From assembly GCF_003860565.1 (NCBI RefSeq), contig NZ_CP034157.1:1612001-1676000 (forward strand): a stretch of 64,000 nt of DNA. Reading direction: 5' to 3'. The notes beneath the pieces were generated by a model, which was not told the origin of the DNA, made no database searches, and saw only the letters and a program-made list of their open reading frames with translations. Below are positions 1 to 8,115 of the stretch, one piece after another; the first letter of the stretch is position 1, and each line of letters starts with the position of its first letter. The stretch is from Cloacibacterium normanense. GTDB lineage: Bacteria > Bacteroidota > Bacteroidia > Flavobacteriales > Weeksellaceae. Position numbers and translations under genes: made by a program.

Positions 1-858
1 AAGAAAAAATTTCCAGACTTAAAATGGATTGCAGATTTCCGTGATCCATGGACTGAAATTTCGTATTACAAACACTTGAAACTGACTAAAATTGCCGATA
101 AAAAGCATAGGAAATTAGAATCTGAAGTGTTCAAAAATGCAGATATTACTTTGGCAACAAGTTATACCGATGCTGAAAATTTCAGAAAAAAAGGCGCAAA
201 TGCTTTCTGCATTACGAATGGATTTGATGTAGATGCTTCGACTACGCTCAGCATGACAGAAGAAAACTCTAAAACTCTACTACTCTCCAATTCTACCACT
301 AAATTCACGTTAAGTTACATCGGTATTTTAGAACAGCTTAGAAATCCTGAAATTTTGTGGGAAACTTTAAATGTTTTGGTTCAAGAAAATGCAGACTTCA
401 AAAACGATTTTGAGTTGAAATTTGTAGGGAGATTAGACGATAAAATTTTACAAAAAATAGAAAGTTCAGCTCTTAAAAATAACTTAACGAATTTGGGTTA
501 TCAAACGCATGATGTTGCGTTAAAACACATGCAAGATTCATCAGTTTTATTGATGACCAATTTTCCTCAAGAATCTTCAAAAGGGATTATTCCAGGGAAA
601 ATTTTCGAATATTTGGCAACGGGAAAAACGATTCTTTCTTTCGGTCCAAAAGATGCAGATGTAGAAAAAATATTGAACGAAACCAAAGCTGGAAAACATT
701 TTGGCTATGATGAAAAAGAGAATCTAAAGAATTTTATTTTAGAATCTTACCAAAATTGGAAATCAGGAATGCTGAACCAAAACGCTGAAAACATTGAGCA
801 ATTTTCTAGAAAAAATTTGACTCAGAAACTAGTCGATTTAATGAATAAATGGTTTTAA
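1..858 (+). CDS. Glycosyltransferase, GT4-like, 3' part only
   Basis: The reading frame is open from the first base, so the gene starts before the window; the TTG at 76 is only an internal codon. The visible part begins with a WIADFRDPWTE stretch, which is typical of flavobacterial group-1/GT4 glycosyltransferases where the N-terminal Rossmann domain ends. The C-terminal half has the PGKIFEYLATGKTIL segment that binds the nucleotide-sugar in GT-B enzymes. It would transfer a sugar onto a polysaccharide or glycolipid at the inner membrane; the substrate cannot be read from sequence. The next gene starts 1 base after the stop, so the two are probably co-transcribed. Confidence 0.85.
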   Translation, partial: KKKFPDLKWIADFRDPWTEISYYKHLKLTKIADKKHRKLESEVFKNADITLATSYTDAENFRKKGANAFCITNGFDVDASTTLSMTEENSKTLLLSNSTTKFTLSYIGILEQLRNPEILWETLNVLVQENADFKNDFELKFVGRLDDKILQKIESSALKNNLTNLGYQTHDVALKHMQDSSVLLMTNFPQESSKGIIPGKIFEYLATGKTILSFGPKDADVEKILNETKAGKHFGYDEKENLKNFILESYQNWKSGMLNQNAENIEQFSRKNLTQKLVDLMNKWF

Positions 859-859
859 A

Positions 860-1453
860 ATGAAATTGGTATCCGCTTTTTTACTTTCGCTATTTTTAGT
901 TTCGTGTTCATTGATGCAACCGAGAACAGCTAGAACTTCATCTCAACTTTCTGAAAAAGAAATCATTACAATTACGCAACTCATTGGCAAAGAGAAAATT
1001 ACAAAAGAAGTTTACGAAAATTTCTATGCACAATATCAGAACAATCTTTTCGGAAATATTGCCAAAAGAAAGCAAAAACACATTGAAATTTGGAAAAACA
1101 TTCTTGCAAAACAGAATATCACCGTTCTAGAAAATGAAAGTTTAGAAGAAACAGAAAACCTTAAAAACCAACTACTTTCAGAAGCAATAGATGAAACTTT
1201 GGCGCTGAAAACTGCTATAAAAATAGAAGAGTTGAATCTCAATGACATCTATATCGTAAGAAAAAATAGCCAAAAATCAAGCATTAGAGAAGCAGCAAAT
1301 GGTATAGAATGCGGTACTAAGAATCATCTTTTTGTTTATTACAAAGCTTTGAGAGAAAAAGGCGAAAAATACACCCATCAATACATTTCGGGCAAAGAAT
1401 TTAAAAATGTTGTGAATGGTTCTGTGAATTCTTGCAGCATAAAATACGACTAA
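860..1453 (+). CDS. Putative lipoprotein, unknown function
   Basis: The protein has 197 residues and a clear lipoprotein signal peptide (hydrophobic run, then LVSCS with the lipobox Cys at about residue 16). The mature part is Lys/Glu-rich and predicted mostly helical. No family was recognised. Two Cys lie near the C-terminus (ECGTKN and NSCSIKYD) and could form a disulfide. It follows the glycosyltransferase after 1 base and ends at a hairpin terminator. Confidence 0.7.
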   Translation: MKLVSAFLLSLFLVSCSLMQPRTARTSSQLSEKEIITITQLIGKEKITKEVYENFYAQYQNNLFGNIAKRKQKHIEIWKNILAKQNITVLENESLEETENLKNQLLSEAIDETLALKTAIKIEELNLNDIYIVRKNSQKSSIREAANGIECGTKNHLFVYYKALREKGEKYTHQYISGKEFKNVVNGSVNSCSIKYD

Positions 1454-1457
1454 AAAA

Positions 1458-1490
1458 ATCGGGAAGATTGCTCTTCCCGATTTTATTTAT
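1458..1490. terminator. Bidirectional intrinsic terminator
   Basis: A perfect 10-bp stem (1458-1467 with 1473-1482) has a 6-base loop, a T-rich run on the plus side and an A-run on the other side. It lies between convergent genes that stop at 1453 and 1511 and can serve both. Confidence 0.85.
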
Positions 1491-1510
1491 TTTGAATTGA
1501 TTATTTTGTA

Positions 1511-2494
1511 TTAATCTAGCCAACCCATTTCTTTCATCCAGTCATCATTATAGATTTTCCCTACATATCTAGAACCGTGATCATGAAGTAAAACTACTAT
1601 GATATCATCTTTGGTAAATTGATCTTGCATTTGCTTAATCGCAGCAATCGCACTTCCTGCAGAATAACCACAGAAAATCCCTTCTTCTTTAGCTAATTTT
1701 CTTGCATAGATCGCGCCATCTTTATCTGTAACTTTCTCGAAATGGTCTATCACAGACATGTCATAGTTTTCAGGCAAAATATCCTCACCAATTCCTTCTG
1801 TAATATAAGTGTAAGCATTTTCTAAGTGAATTTCTCCCGTTTCATGAATTTCTTTCAAAATAGAACCATAAGTATCTACACCAATAACTTTGATATCTTT
1901 ACTTTTTTCTTTGAAAAACGTTCCGCAACCTGTAATCGTGCCTCCTGTTCCTGCTCCTACTACAAAATGAGTCAATTTCCCTTCAGTTTGTCCCCAAATT
2001 TCTGGTGCCGTAGATTCATAATGCGCTGCTCTATTAGAAAGATTATCATATTGGTTTACATACCAAGCGTTTTCAGTTTCTTCCGTTAATCTTTTTGCAG
2101 TTTGGTAATAAGAACGTGGATCGGTAGGTTTTACATCAGTAGGACAAATCACCACTTCTGCACCTAAAGCACGTAAAATATCTGCTTTTTCTTTTGATTG
2201 TTTAGAATTAGTCACGAAAATACACTTGTAACCTTTGATAATGGCTGCTAAAGCCAATCCCATTCCTGTATTTCCAGAAGTTCCTTCAATGATGGTTCCT
2301 CCAGGTTTCAGACGACCGTCTTTTTCAGCATCTTCAATCATTTTCAGTGCCATTCTGTCTTTTACAGAATTCCCAGGATTGAAGGTTTCTACTTTTGCTA
2401 AAACCAATGCAGGGAAATCTTCTCCCAAAACTTTGTTTAGCTTTACCAGCGGTGTATTTCCTATCGTTTCTAAAATATTTTTTGCGTAGTTCAT
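1511..2494 (-). CDS. PLP-dependent cysteine synthase / cystathionine beta-synthase-like enzyme
   Basis: This is a fold-type II PLP enzyme of 327 residues. The PLP lysine is K45 in GNSVKDRMA, the substrate loop is EGTSGNTG (about 70-77), and the phosphate loop is GTGGTITG. The segment QYDNLSNRAAHYESTAPEIW resembles the catalytic core of cystathionine beta-synthases more than classical CysK, but the C-terminal CBS-domain pair is absent. It should catalyse a beta-replacement that makes cysteine or cystathionine in the cytoplasm. It stands alone, convergent with the lipoprotein gene. Confidence 0.88.
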   Translation of the reverse strand: MNYAKNILETIGNTPLVKLNKVLGEDFPALVLAKVETFNPGNSVKDRMALKMIEDAEKDGRLKPGGTIIEGTSGNTGMGLALAAIIKGYKCIFVTNSKQSKEKADILRALGAEVVICPTDVKPTDPRSYYQTAKRLTEETENAWYVNQYDNLSNRAAHYESTAPEIWGQTEGKLTHFVVGAGTGGTITGCGTFFKEKSKDIKVIGVDTYGSILKEIHETGEIHLENAYTYITEGIGEDILPENYDMSVIDHFEKVTDKDGAIYARKLAKEEGIFCGYSAGSAIAAIKQMQDQFTKDDIIVVLLHDHGSRYVGKIYNDDWMKEMGWLD

Positions 2495-2592
2495 TGTAAA
2501 AATTTGAGCCGCAAAAATACGATTTTTATTTTTAGAAAATGACCAAAAATTAAAACCTGACCTTTAACTATTGATTAAATTTTAGCAAATAA

Positions 2593-3828
2593 TTAATTAT
2601 ACTTAATCGCTTTTACAGGAGAAATTTTAGAAATCAGATAACTTGGCAAAATAAGAGCGAATGCAGAAATCGCCAAAATCCCAACAGAAATTCCCAAAAT
2701 ATAAACAGGGTTTAAATCTACAGGAACCGTGCTTACGTAGTAATTCTCTGGATTGAGTTTGATAAATCCGAAGATTTTTTGAAGCACCAAAAATCCTAAA
2801 CCGATTACATTCCCCATAATTAATCCAGGAATCATAATCAACAAAGTATAGTTGATGAAAATCGCTCGAATTTGTCCGTTGGTTGCACCCAATGTTTTGA
2901 GCATTCCAATAGAATTGGTGCGCTCAATAATGAGAATAAGCAAAACCATTATGATATTAATGACTACAACAATCAGCATAATCGTGATAATCAGTCCGAT
3001 GTTGGTATCAAAAATATTAATCCAATCTACGATTTGAGGATATTTATCCGTCGCTTTTTCTGCGTAATTTTTGTAACCTATTAGTTTTTCAATTTTTGGA
3101 TAAATGGCATCCATATCATCACTGTCTTTCAAGAAAATATCTATTCCTCCCACATCAGTTTTTGCCATATCCTGAATTTTTCTCACGTGATTTATATCGC
3201 CGATGATAAACAAATCATCTATCATTTTGATGTCTGTCTTGTAAATTCCAGAAATTTCAAATTTTCTGTAAATGGGTTGTTGGTCTTCTTTAGAAAAAAT
3301 CGCTACGATGCTGTCTTTAGGTTTCAGATGCAAATCATTGGCAATTTTATCAGAGAGAATGACTTGGTTGTTATAGCCTTCTTCGGTAAATTTTGGAACT
3401 TCTCCAGCTACCATAAAACTTTGAAAACGCTCTGCATCAAAATCTTTGGCTACACCTTTTAAAATAACCCCTGCAAAGTTTTCTTCGGTTCTCAGAATCC
3501 CAGAAACCGTAGCGTAAGATTGCGTGTTAGAAACATCTGATAGATTTTTAATACCCTTTACATTTAATCCCTCTTGGTGAAGCACCGAAGAATTATAGGA
3601 AGAATTGCTTTTGGTAGATTTCACAGAAATGTGTCCCACGAAATCTGCCATACGATTTTTAATGGCTTTTTTGGAGCCTAAACCAGTAGAAACTGTCACC
3701 AATGAAACAATAATTCCCAGCGCTACAGAAAGCCTTCCAATGAAGACAATCACGCGTGAAAGATTATTTTTGTTATCTTTGGAGAACGCTATTTTTTTAG
3801 AAAAATATATTGGAAATTTCAAAATCAA
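2593..3828 (-). CDS. ABC transporter permease, LolC/LolE (FtsX) type
   Basis: The protein has 411 residues. One N-terminal membrane segment is followed by a large periplasmic MacB-like domain (about 50-270) and three C-terminal membrane helices, which is the LolCE/FtsX layout. The conserved LKTLGATNGQIRAIF cytoplasmic motif lies between the last helices. In the family such proteins extract lipoproteins from, or signal across, the inner membrane with a separate ATPase, which is not in this window. Its start codon directly abuts the start of the divergent 3829 gene, so the two promoters must overlap the coding ends. Confidence 0.85.
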   Translation of the reverse strand: MILKFPIYFSKKIAFSKDNKNNLSRVIVFIGRLSVALGIIVSLVTVSTGLGSKKAIKNRMADFVGHISVKSTKSNSSYNSSVLHQEGLNVKGIKNLSDVSNTQSYATVSGILRTEENFAGVILKGVAKDFDAERFQSFMVAGEVPKFTEEGYNNQVILSDKIANDLHLKPKDSIVAIFSKEDQQPIYRKFEISGIYKTDIKMIDDLFIIGDINHVRKIQDMAKTDVGGIDIFLKDSDDMDAIYPKIEKLIGYKNYAEKATDKYPQIVDWINIFDTNIGLIITIMLIVVVINIIMVLLILIIERTNSIGMLKTLGATNGQIRAIFINYTLLIMIPGLIMGNVIGLGFLVLQKIFGFIKLNPENYYVSTVPVDLNPVYILGISVGILAISAFALILPSYLISKISPVKAIKYN

Positions 3829-5088
3829 ATGAATTTAAGTGTCAAAATTAAAGATTTAGTTCTTATTATGCTAATGATTTTTGGGTTACAAAGTTGTAGC
3901 ACTCAAAAAAACAATGCAAATCCCAATCCAGAACCTGTAAAAACGGTAGAAATTGCTTTAGAAAAACCAAAAAATAAAGAAGAAAATTGTTTTAAAAACG
4001 CTGCAGACAGACCAGAACTCTATTTGCCTCTTCTGAAAAATAAAACTGTTGCAATAGTTGCCAATCAAACGAGTTTATTATCAGACAAAACCCATTTGGT
4101 AGATTTTTTGGTTCAAAATAATATCAAAATCAAGCATATTTTTGCTCCAGAACACGGTTTCCGTGGAACTGCTGATGCTGGTGAACATGTAAAAAACGGA
4201 ATTGACACTAAAACAGGTTTGCCAATTATTTCGCTTTACGGCGACAATAAAAAACCAAAACCTGAACAATTACAAGGCGTAGATATTGTACTTTTTGACA
4301 TTCAAGATGTGGGCGTAAGATTTTACACCTACATTTCTACACTCACTTATGTGATGGAAGCTGCCGCAGAAAATGGCAAAGAAATCATTGTTCTAGACCG
4401 TCCGAATCCTCATGATGGTTATACAGACGGACCAGTTTTAAAAGAAAAATGGACAAGTTTCGTAGGATTACACAAAGTTCCTGTAGTCTATGGATTAACC
4501 ATTGGCGAATACGGAAAAATGGTGAATGGCGAAAAATGGATGAAAAATGCAGTGCAGGTAAAATATACACTCATCCCAATGCTAAATTATCATAAAAATA
4601 AAAGATATCCTATTTCTGAAAAACCTTCGCCTAATTTACCAAATGATCAATCCATCAACCTCTATCCTAGCCTTTGTTTCTTTGAAGGAACGCAGGTTTC
4701 TGTAGGAAGAGGTACAGATTTTCCTTTTCAAGTATATGGAAGTCCTTGGTTAAAAAATCAGGAATTTTCATTCACTCCGAAACCAACTTCAGGTGCAAAA
4801 GATCCATTCTTAAATGGTAAATTATGCTTTGGAAAAGATTTACGTCAATTCCCAGAAATTAAAGGAAAATTAGATTTAAGTTTTGTGATTGATGCATATC
4901 AAAATTTTGACAAAAAAGCTCAAGACTTCTTCTTAAAAAACCTTTGGTTTGATACTTTGGCAGGAACAGATGAATTTCGCAAACAAATTATTTCGGGAAC
5001 TCCAGAAACAGAAATTAGAAAATCTTGGCAAAAAGATTTAGAAAATTTCGAGAAAATCCGTAGCAAATATGTTCTCTACGAAAACTAA
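3829..5088 (+). CDS. NamZ-like exo-beta-N-acetylmuramidase (DUF1343) lipoprotein
   Basis: The protein has 419 residues with a lipoprotein signal (GLQSCS, Cys about 23). Family hallmarks are visible: EHGFRG, the DIQDVGVRFYTYISTL motif, and the DRPNPHDGY motif. DUF1343 proteins include NamZ/YbbC, which release N-acetylmuramic acid from the non-reducing ends of peptidoglycan fragments. The lipid anchor implies periplasmic or outer-membrane-associated cell-wall recycling. The next gene, a TSUP exporter, begins 10 bases after the stop. Confidence 0.85.
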   Translation: MNLSVKIKDLVLIMLMIFGLQSCSTQKNNANPNPEPVKTVEIALEKPKNKEENCFKNAADRPELYLPLLKNKTVAIVANQTSLLSDKTHLVDFLVQNNIKIKHIFAPEHGFRGTADAGEHVKNGIDTKTGLPIISLYGDNKKPKPEQLQGVDIVLFDIQDVGVRFYTYISTLTYVMEAAAENGKEIIVLDRPNPHDGYTDGPVLKEKWTSFVGLHKVPVVYGLTIGEYGKMVNGEKWMKNAVQVKYTLIPMLNYHKNKRYPISEKPSPNLPNDQSINLYPSLCFFEGTQVSVGRGTDFPFQVYGSPWLKNQEFSFTPKPTSGAKDPFLNGKLCFGKDLRQFPEIKGKLDLSFVIDAYQNFDKKAQDFFLKNLWFDTLAGTDEFRKQIISGTPETEIRKSWQKDLENFEKIRSKYVLYEN

Positions 5089-5098
5089 TCAATTGTAA

Positions 5099-5884
5099 AT
5101 GGATTTTTTCTCTGATTACAGTTTTTATACGCTATTCTTTTTAGCTGCATTTGCCTTTATTGCAGGGTTTTTAGATGCAATAGTTGGCGGTGGTGGTTTG
5201 ATACAATTGCCCGCTTTGTTGATTCAGTTCCCTCAATTGGCATTGCCAACACTTTTTGGAACCAATAAAATCGCAGCGCTTTCTGGAACAAGCATTGCAG
5301 CGGTACAATACGCCAAAAGAATTCGCTTCAACTGGAAAGTTTTGCTTTCTATCTCGCTTTTTTCTTTTATTTTTTCGTTTTTGGGAGCGAGAACAATGAG
5401 TTACTTGGATTCTGAAGCATTAAAACCTTTAATTTTAATTATTCTGATTGCGATTGCGATTTATACTTTCATCAAAAAAGATTTAGGAAATGTCGCGACC
5501 AAAGATTTAAGCACCACCAAAAAAATGATTTTCGGAGCAGTGATTGGAGCAGTCATTGGTTTCTACGATGGGTTTTTTGGACCGGGAACAGGAAGTTTCT
5601 TTGTTTTGGCTTTCGTGGTGATTTTAGGATTTGATTTTCTTTCGGCCTCTGCTTATGCTAAAGTCGTGAATTGCATCACCAATATTTCGGCGCTTTTGGT
5701 TTTCATCAGCCACGGAAATTATTTGTTAGAACTGGCAATTTTAATGGCCGTTTTCAATGTTTTAGGAAACTTTCTAGGAACAAAAATTGCCTTTAAAAAA
5801 GGCAATGGATTTATCAGAATTGTATTTTTAATTATCGTAATGCTGATGATTTTACGATACAGCAAAGAAGTTTTTTGGACTTAA
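5099..5884 (+). CDS. TSUP (TauE/SafE) family membrane exporter
   Basis: The protein has 261 residues and about seven to eight hydrophobic segments. Two related GG/G-rich motifs occur, FLDAIVGGGGLIQLP near residue 25 and FYDGFFGPGTGSFF near residue 155, as expected for the duplicated TauE/SafE fold. The family exports sulfite, sulfoacetate or related small organic anions. The substrate is unknown here. Confidence 0.88.
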   Translation: MDFFSDYSFYTLFFLAAFAFIAGFLDAIVGGGGLIQLPALLIQFPQLALPTLFGTNKIAALSGTSIAAVQYAKRIRFNWKVLLSISLFSFIFSFLGARTMSYLDSEALKPLILIILIAIAIYTFIKKDLGNVATKDLSTTKKMIFGAVIGAVIGFYDGFFGPGTGSFFVLAFVVILGFDFLSASAYAKVVNCITNISALLVFISHGNYLLELAILMAVFNVLGNFLGTKIAFKKGNGFIRIVFLIIVMLMILRYSKEVFWT

Positions 5885-5885
5885 T

Positions 5886-6092
5886 TTAATCGAAATGTTG
5901 CGGGCCTGATTGGTCATTTTTACTTCTGTTGTAAATCATCATCCCGATGGTAAGTCCTACCATTCCGCCAAGTCCGTTTAGTAAAGCTCTTTGTAATTTG
6001 TCTGATTGTGTATTCCCAATGTAATTCATCAAAAACACGATGACGAACGTAATCACCAAAACCACTAAAAATTTCACACTTTTTAATTCCAT
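5886..6092 (-). CDS. Small two-helix membrane protein, unknown function
   Basis: The protein has 68 residues and two hydrophobic segments (about 7-25 and 37-55) followed by a charged, polar tail. It starts 1 base after the stop of the upstream 6094-6660 gene on the same strand, so it is probably translationally linked to it. No family was recognised. Confidence 0.6.
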   Translation of the reverse strand: MELKSVKFLVVLVITFVIVFLMNYIGNTQSDKLQRALLNGLGGMVGLTIGMMIYNRSKNDQSGPQHFD

Positions 6093-6093
6093 A

Positions 6094-6660
6094 TTATTTA
6101 ATTTGATAAGAAATCATTACGCCACCTTTATAAGGAATCCATTCTCCGCTTCCGTTAATAGAAGCTCCTTCTTCTTTGTCTGCTCTTATGTCTGGGAAAG
6201 CATTATAATAAGATCTATATTTAGATTGTGCATTGCCACCACCTAAAAATATATCTAAGTTTATTTTATCATTCACTTTCACTACATAACCTACAGTTCC
6301 GCCTAAAAGTATAGAATATCCTTCTTGATGAATTCCCAAATTAAGATGGTTATACTTTTGCATTCTATAAATCGCTACTCCTGTATTAGCAGCCACATAC
6401 CAATTTTTAAAACTTTCGATAAAATAATAACGATATTCTAAACTCCCAATAGCAAAAAGCATTCTATTTCCGAAAAGTGATTTCCAAGGGGAAACAAAAA
6501 CATCTGCTTGAAAAGTCGTTTTGTCTGTAAGTTTCGTTTCTATTCCTGCGTTTAACATCAGTGCGGGAAGGGTAAAACCATTGACTTTAACATACGTTTG
6601 CGCACTAACATTTATTCCAATACTAAAGAGTATGAGAAAATAATAATTTTTTAAAAGCAT
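6094..6660 (-). CDS. Predicted outer-membrane beta-barrel protein (DUF3575-like)
   Basis: The protein has 188 residues and a signal peptide ending near NVSAQ. The mature part is built of alternating amphipathic strands (for example YVAANTGVAIYRM and ILLGGTVGYVVKV), as in small outer-membrane barrels of the DUF3575 type. The family call is from general appearance. It lies between the thioredoxin-like gene and the small membrane-protein gene, all on the minus strand with gaps under 10 bases, so these three form an operon. Confidence 0.6.
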   Translation of the reverse strand: MLLKNYYFLILFSIGINVSAQTYVKVNGFTLPALMLNAGIETKLTDKTTFQADVFVSPWKSLFGNRMLFAIGSLEYRYYFIESFKNWYVAANTGVAIYRMQKYNHLNLGIHQEGYSILLGGTVGYVVKVNDKINLDIFLGGGNAQSKYRSYYNAFPDIRADKEEGASINGSGEWIPYKGGVMISYQIK

Positions 6661-6666
6661 TTGTGT

Positions 6667-7845
6667 TTAATTTATCTTTTTTAATAATTCTTCAGTTGAT
6701 GCGTATTCATCTCCTTTCGCTTTAGCAATTTCGATAGATTTTTTCGCCCAAAGTTTAGCATTTTTATTATCACCCAATTTATAATAAATATTGGCTAAAG
6801 TATCTGTATTCTGACTATTTTCTTCTTTTTTAAAGCCCTCTAAACACAATTGTGTTACTTGAGTCAACAAAGTTTTATCTGTAACGTAGAGGTAAAAATT
6901 CCAAGCGACATTATTGAGTTCATCGGTGGCAAAATCTTTTGGATTTTGATAATAATTCAAAGCAGATTTTGCGTAATCATCATATTTTTTTTGAGTAAAA
7001 AATAAATCCATATTGATTTTATTCAAAAGTTGTTTTGCTTCTTTTTCGCCATAAATTTTTGTTCCTTCAGCTAAAAAAATGGGTTCGTTAATGCTTTGAG
7101 TATTGGCATCGAAAGATTTTTGTAAAACCGTGTTCAGTTTGAGTTGATTATCATATTCCGCCAAATAACTTTCTGGAATTTGCGTAGAAAGTTCTGCCTT
7201 TTTTGCCGTGAAGATTTTATACAAATCATCATCTATGGTTTTGGTGAAAAACAGTAACATTCCTGCTTCTTCTTTAGAATAAGTAGCGTCTGTTCTCGTC
7301 TGGAAATAACGGGTAGCCACTTTTTGTGCCAATGAAAAATCAGTTGCATACGTATTTTTAATCAATCCCATTAAAAATTCTGGGTCTTTTTCTCCCGCTT
7401 CAAACTTCGCAATTTTATTTTCTAAAGTATTTTCTGGATTCACGGCTTCTTTGGCAATACTGATGAGTTCTTGCGGACTCATATAACCTGCAGCTTTGTA
7501 AACTACTTTTCCATCTCCATTTATGAATAGCAATGTAGGATAAGAATAAATGCTGTATTTTTTTGCAATTTCTATTCCTTCTCCTTTTTCCATGTCAATA
7601 TGAAGGTTCAGGAAATTGGCATTGAAATAATCGCCCACTTCTTTTTTAGGAAATACATTTTTGTCTAACAATTTACACGGACCACACCATGAAGCAAAAG
7701 CATCTAAAAAAATGAGTTTATTTTCTTTTTTGGCTTGTTCTAAGGTTTTAGCAAAAGACTGTTTTCCGAATTTTATTCCATCTTGAGAAAAAAGGGCTGT
7801 AGAAATCACCAAGAATAGGAACAATATAATTTTTTTCATTATCAT
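6667..7845 (-). CDS. Secreted thioredoxin-family protein with C-terminal helical repeats
   Basis: The protein has 392 residues and a signal peptide (cleavage near ALFSQ). A thioredoxin domain spans about residues 25-135 with the active site WCGPCK (C54, C57) and the cis-Pro in SYPTLLF. The remaining ~250 residues are predicted helical; the last part (TLANIYYKLGDNKNAKLWAKKS) looks like a TPR. It probably acts in periplasmic disulfide reduction. An in-frame ATG two codons downstream is an equally possible start. It heads the operon 7845-5886. Confidence 0.82.
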   Translation of the reverse strand: MIMKKIILFLFLVISTALFSQDGIKFGKQSFAKTLEQAKKENKLIFLDAFASWCGPCKLLDKNVFPKKEVGDYFNANFLNLHIDMEKGEGIEIAKKYSIYSYPTLLFINGDGKVVYKAAGYMSPQELISIAKEAVNPENTLENKIAKFEAGEKDPEFLMGLIKNTYATDFSLAQKVATRYFQTRTDATYSKEEAGMLLFFTKTIDDDLYKIFTAKKAELSTQIPESYLAEYDNQLKLNTVLQKSFDANTQSINEPIFLAEGTKIYGEKEAKQLLNKINMDLFFTQKKYDDYAKSALNYYQNPKDFATDELNNVAWNFYLYVTDKTLLTQVTQLCLEGFKKEENSQNTDTLANIYYKLGDNKNAKLWAKKSIEIAKAKGDEYASTEELLKKIN

Positions 7846-8115
7846 TTAAAATTGAGCTACGAAGATAAAATTTTTTGAGGGAACAAAAAATTAATAACCA
7901 AAATAATACCAATTTAAAATCTCTATAATAAGGCATTTTTCCGAAATATAAATTCTGAAAGAATAGATAAAGCATCACCTCTTATATATCAGCTCTAAAA
8001 CCTTTTTCTTATCCTAAAATTTTCTTAACTTTAACTGAATAAAAGACTGATTAAAAACCAATTAAAATCAGCCATTTTTTCCCGTGATTTATTCTCATCT
8101 TAAAAAAGAAATGCC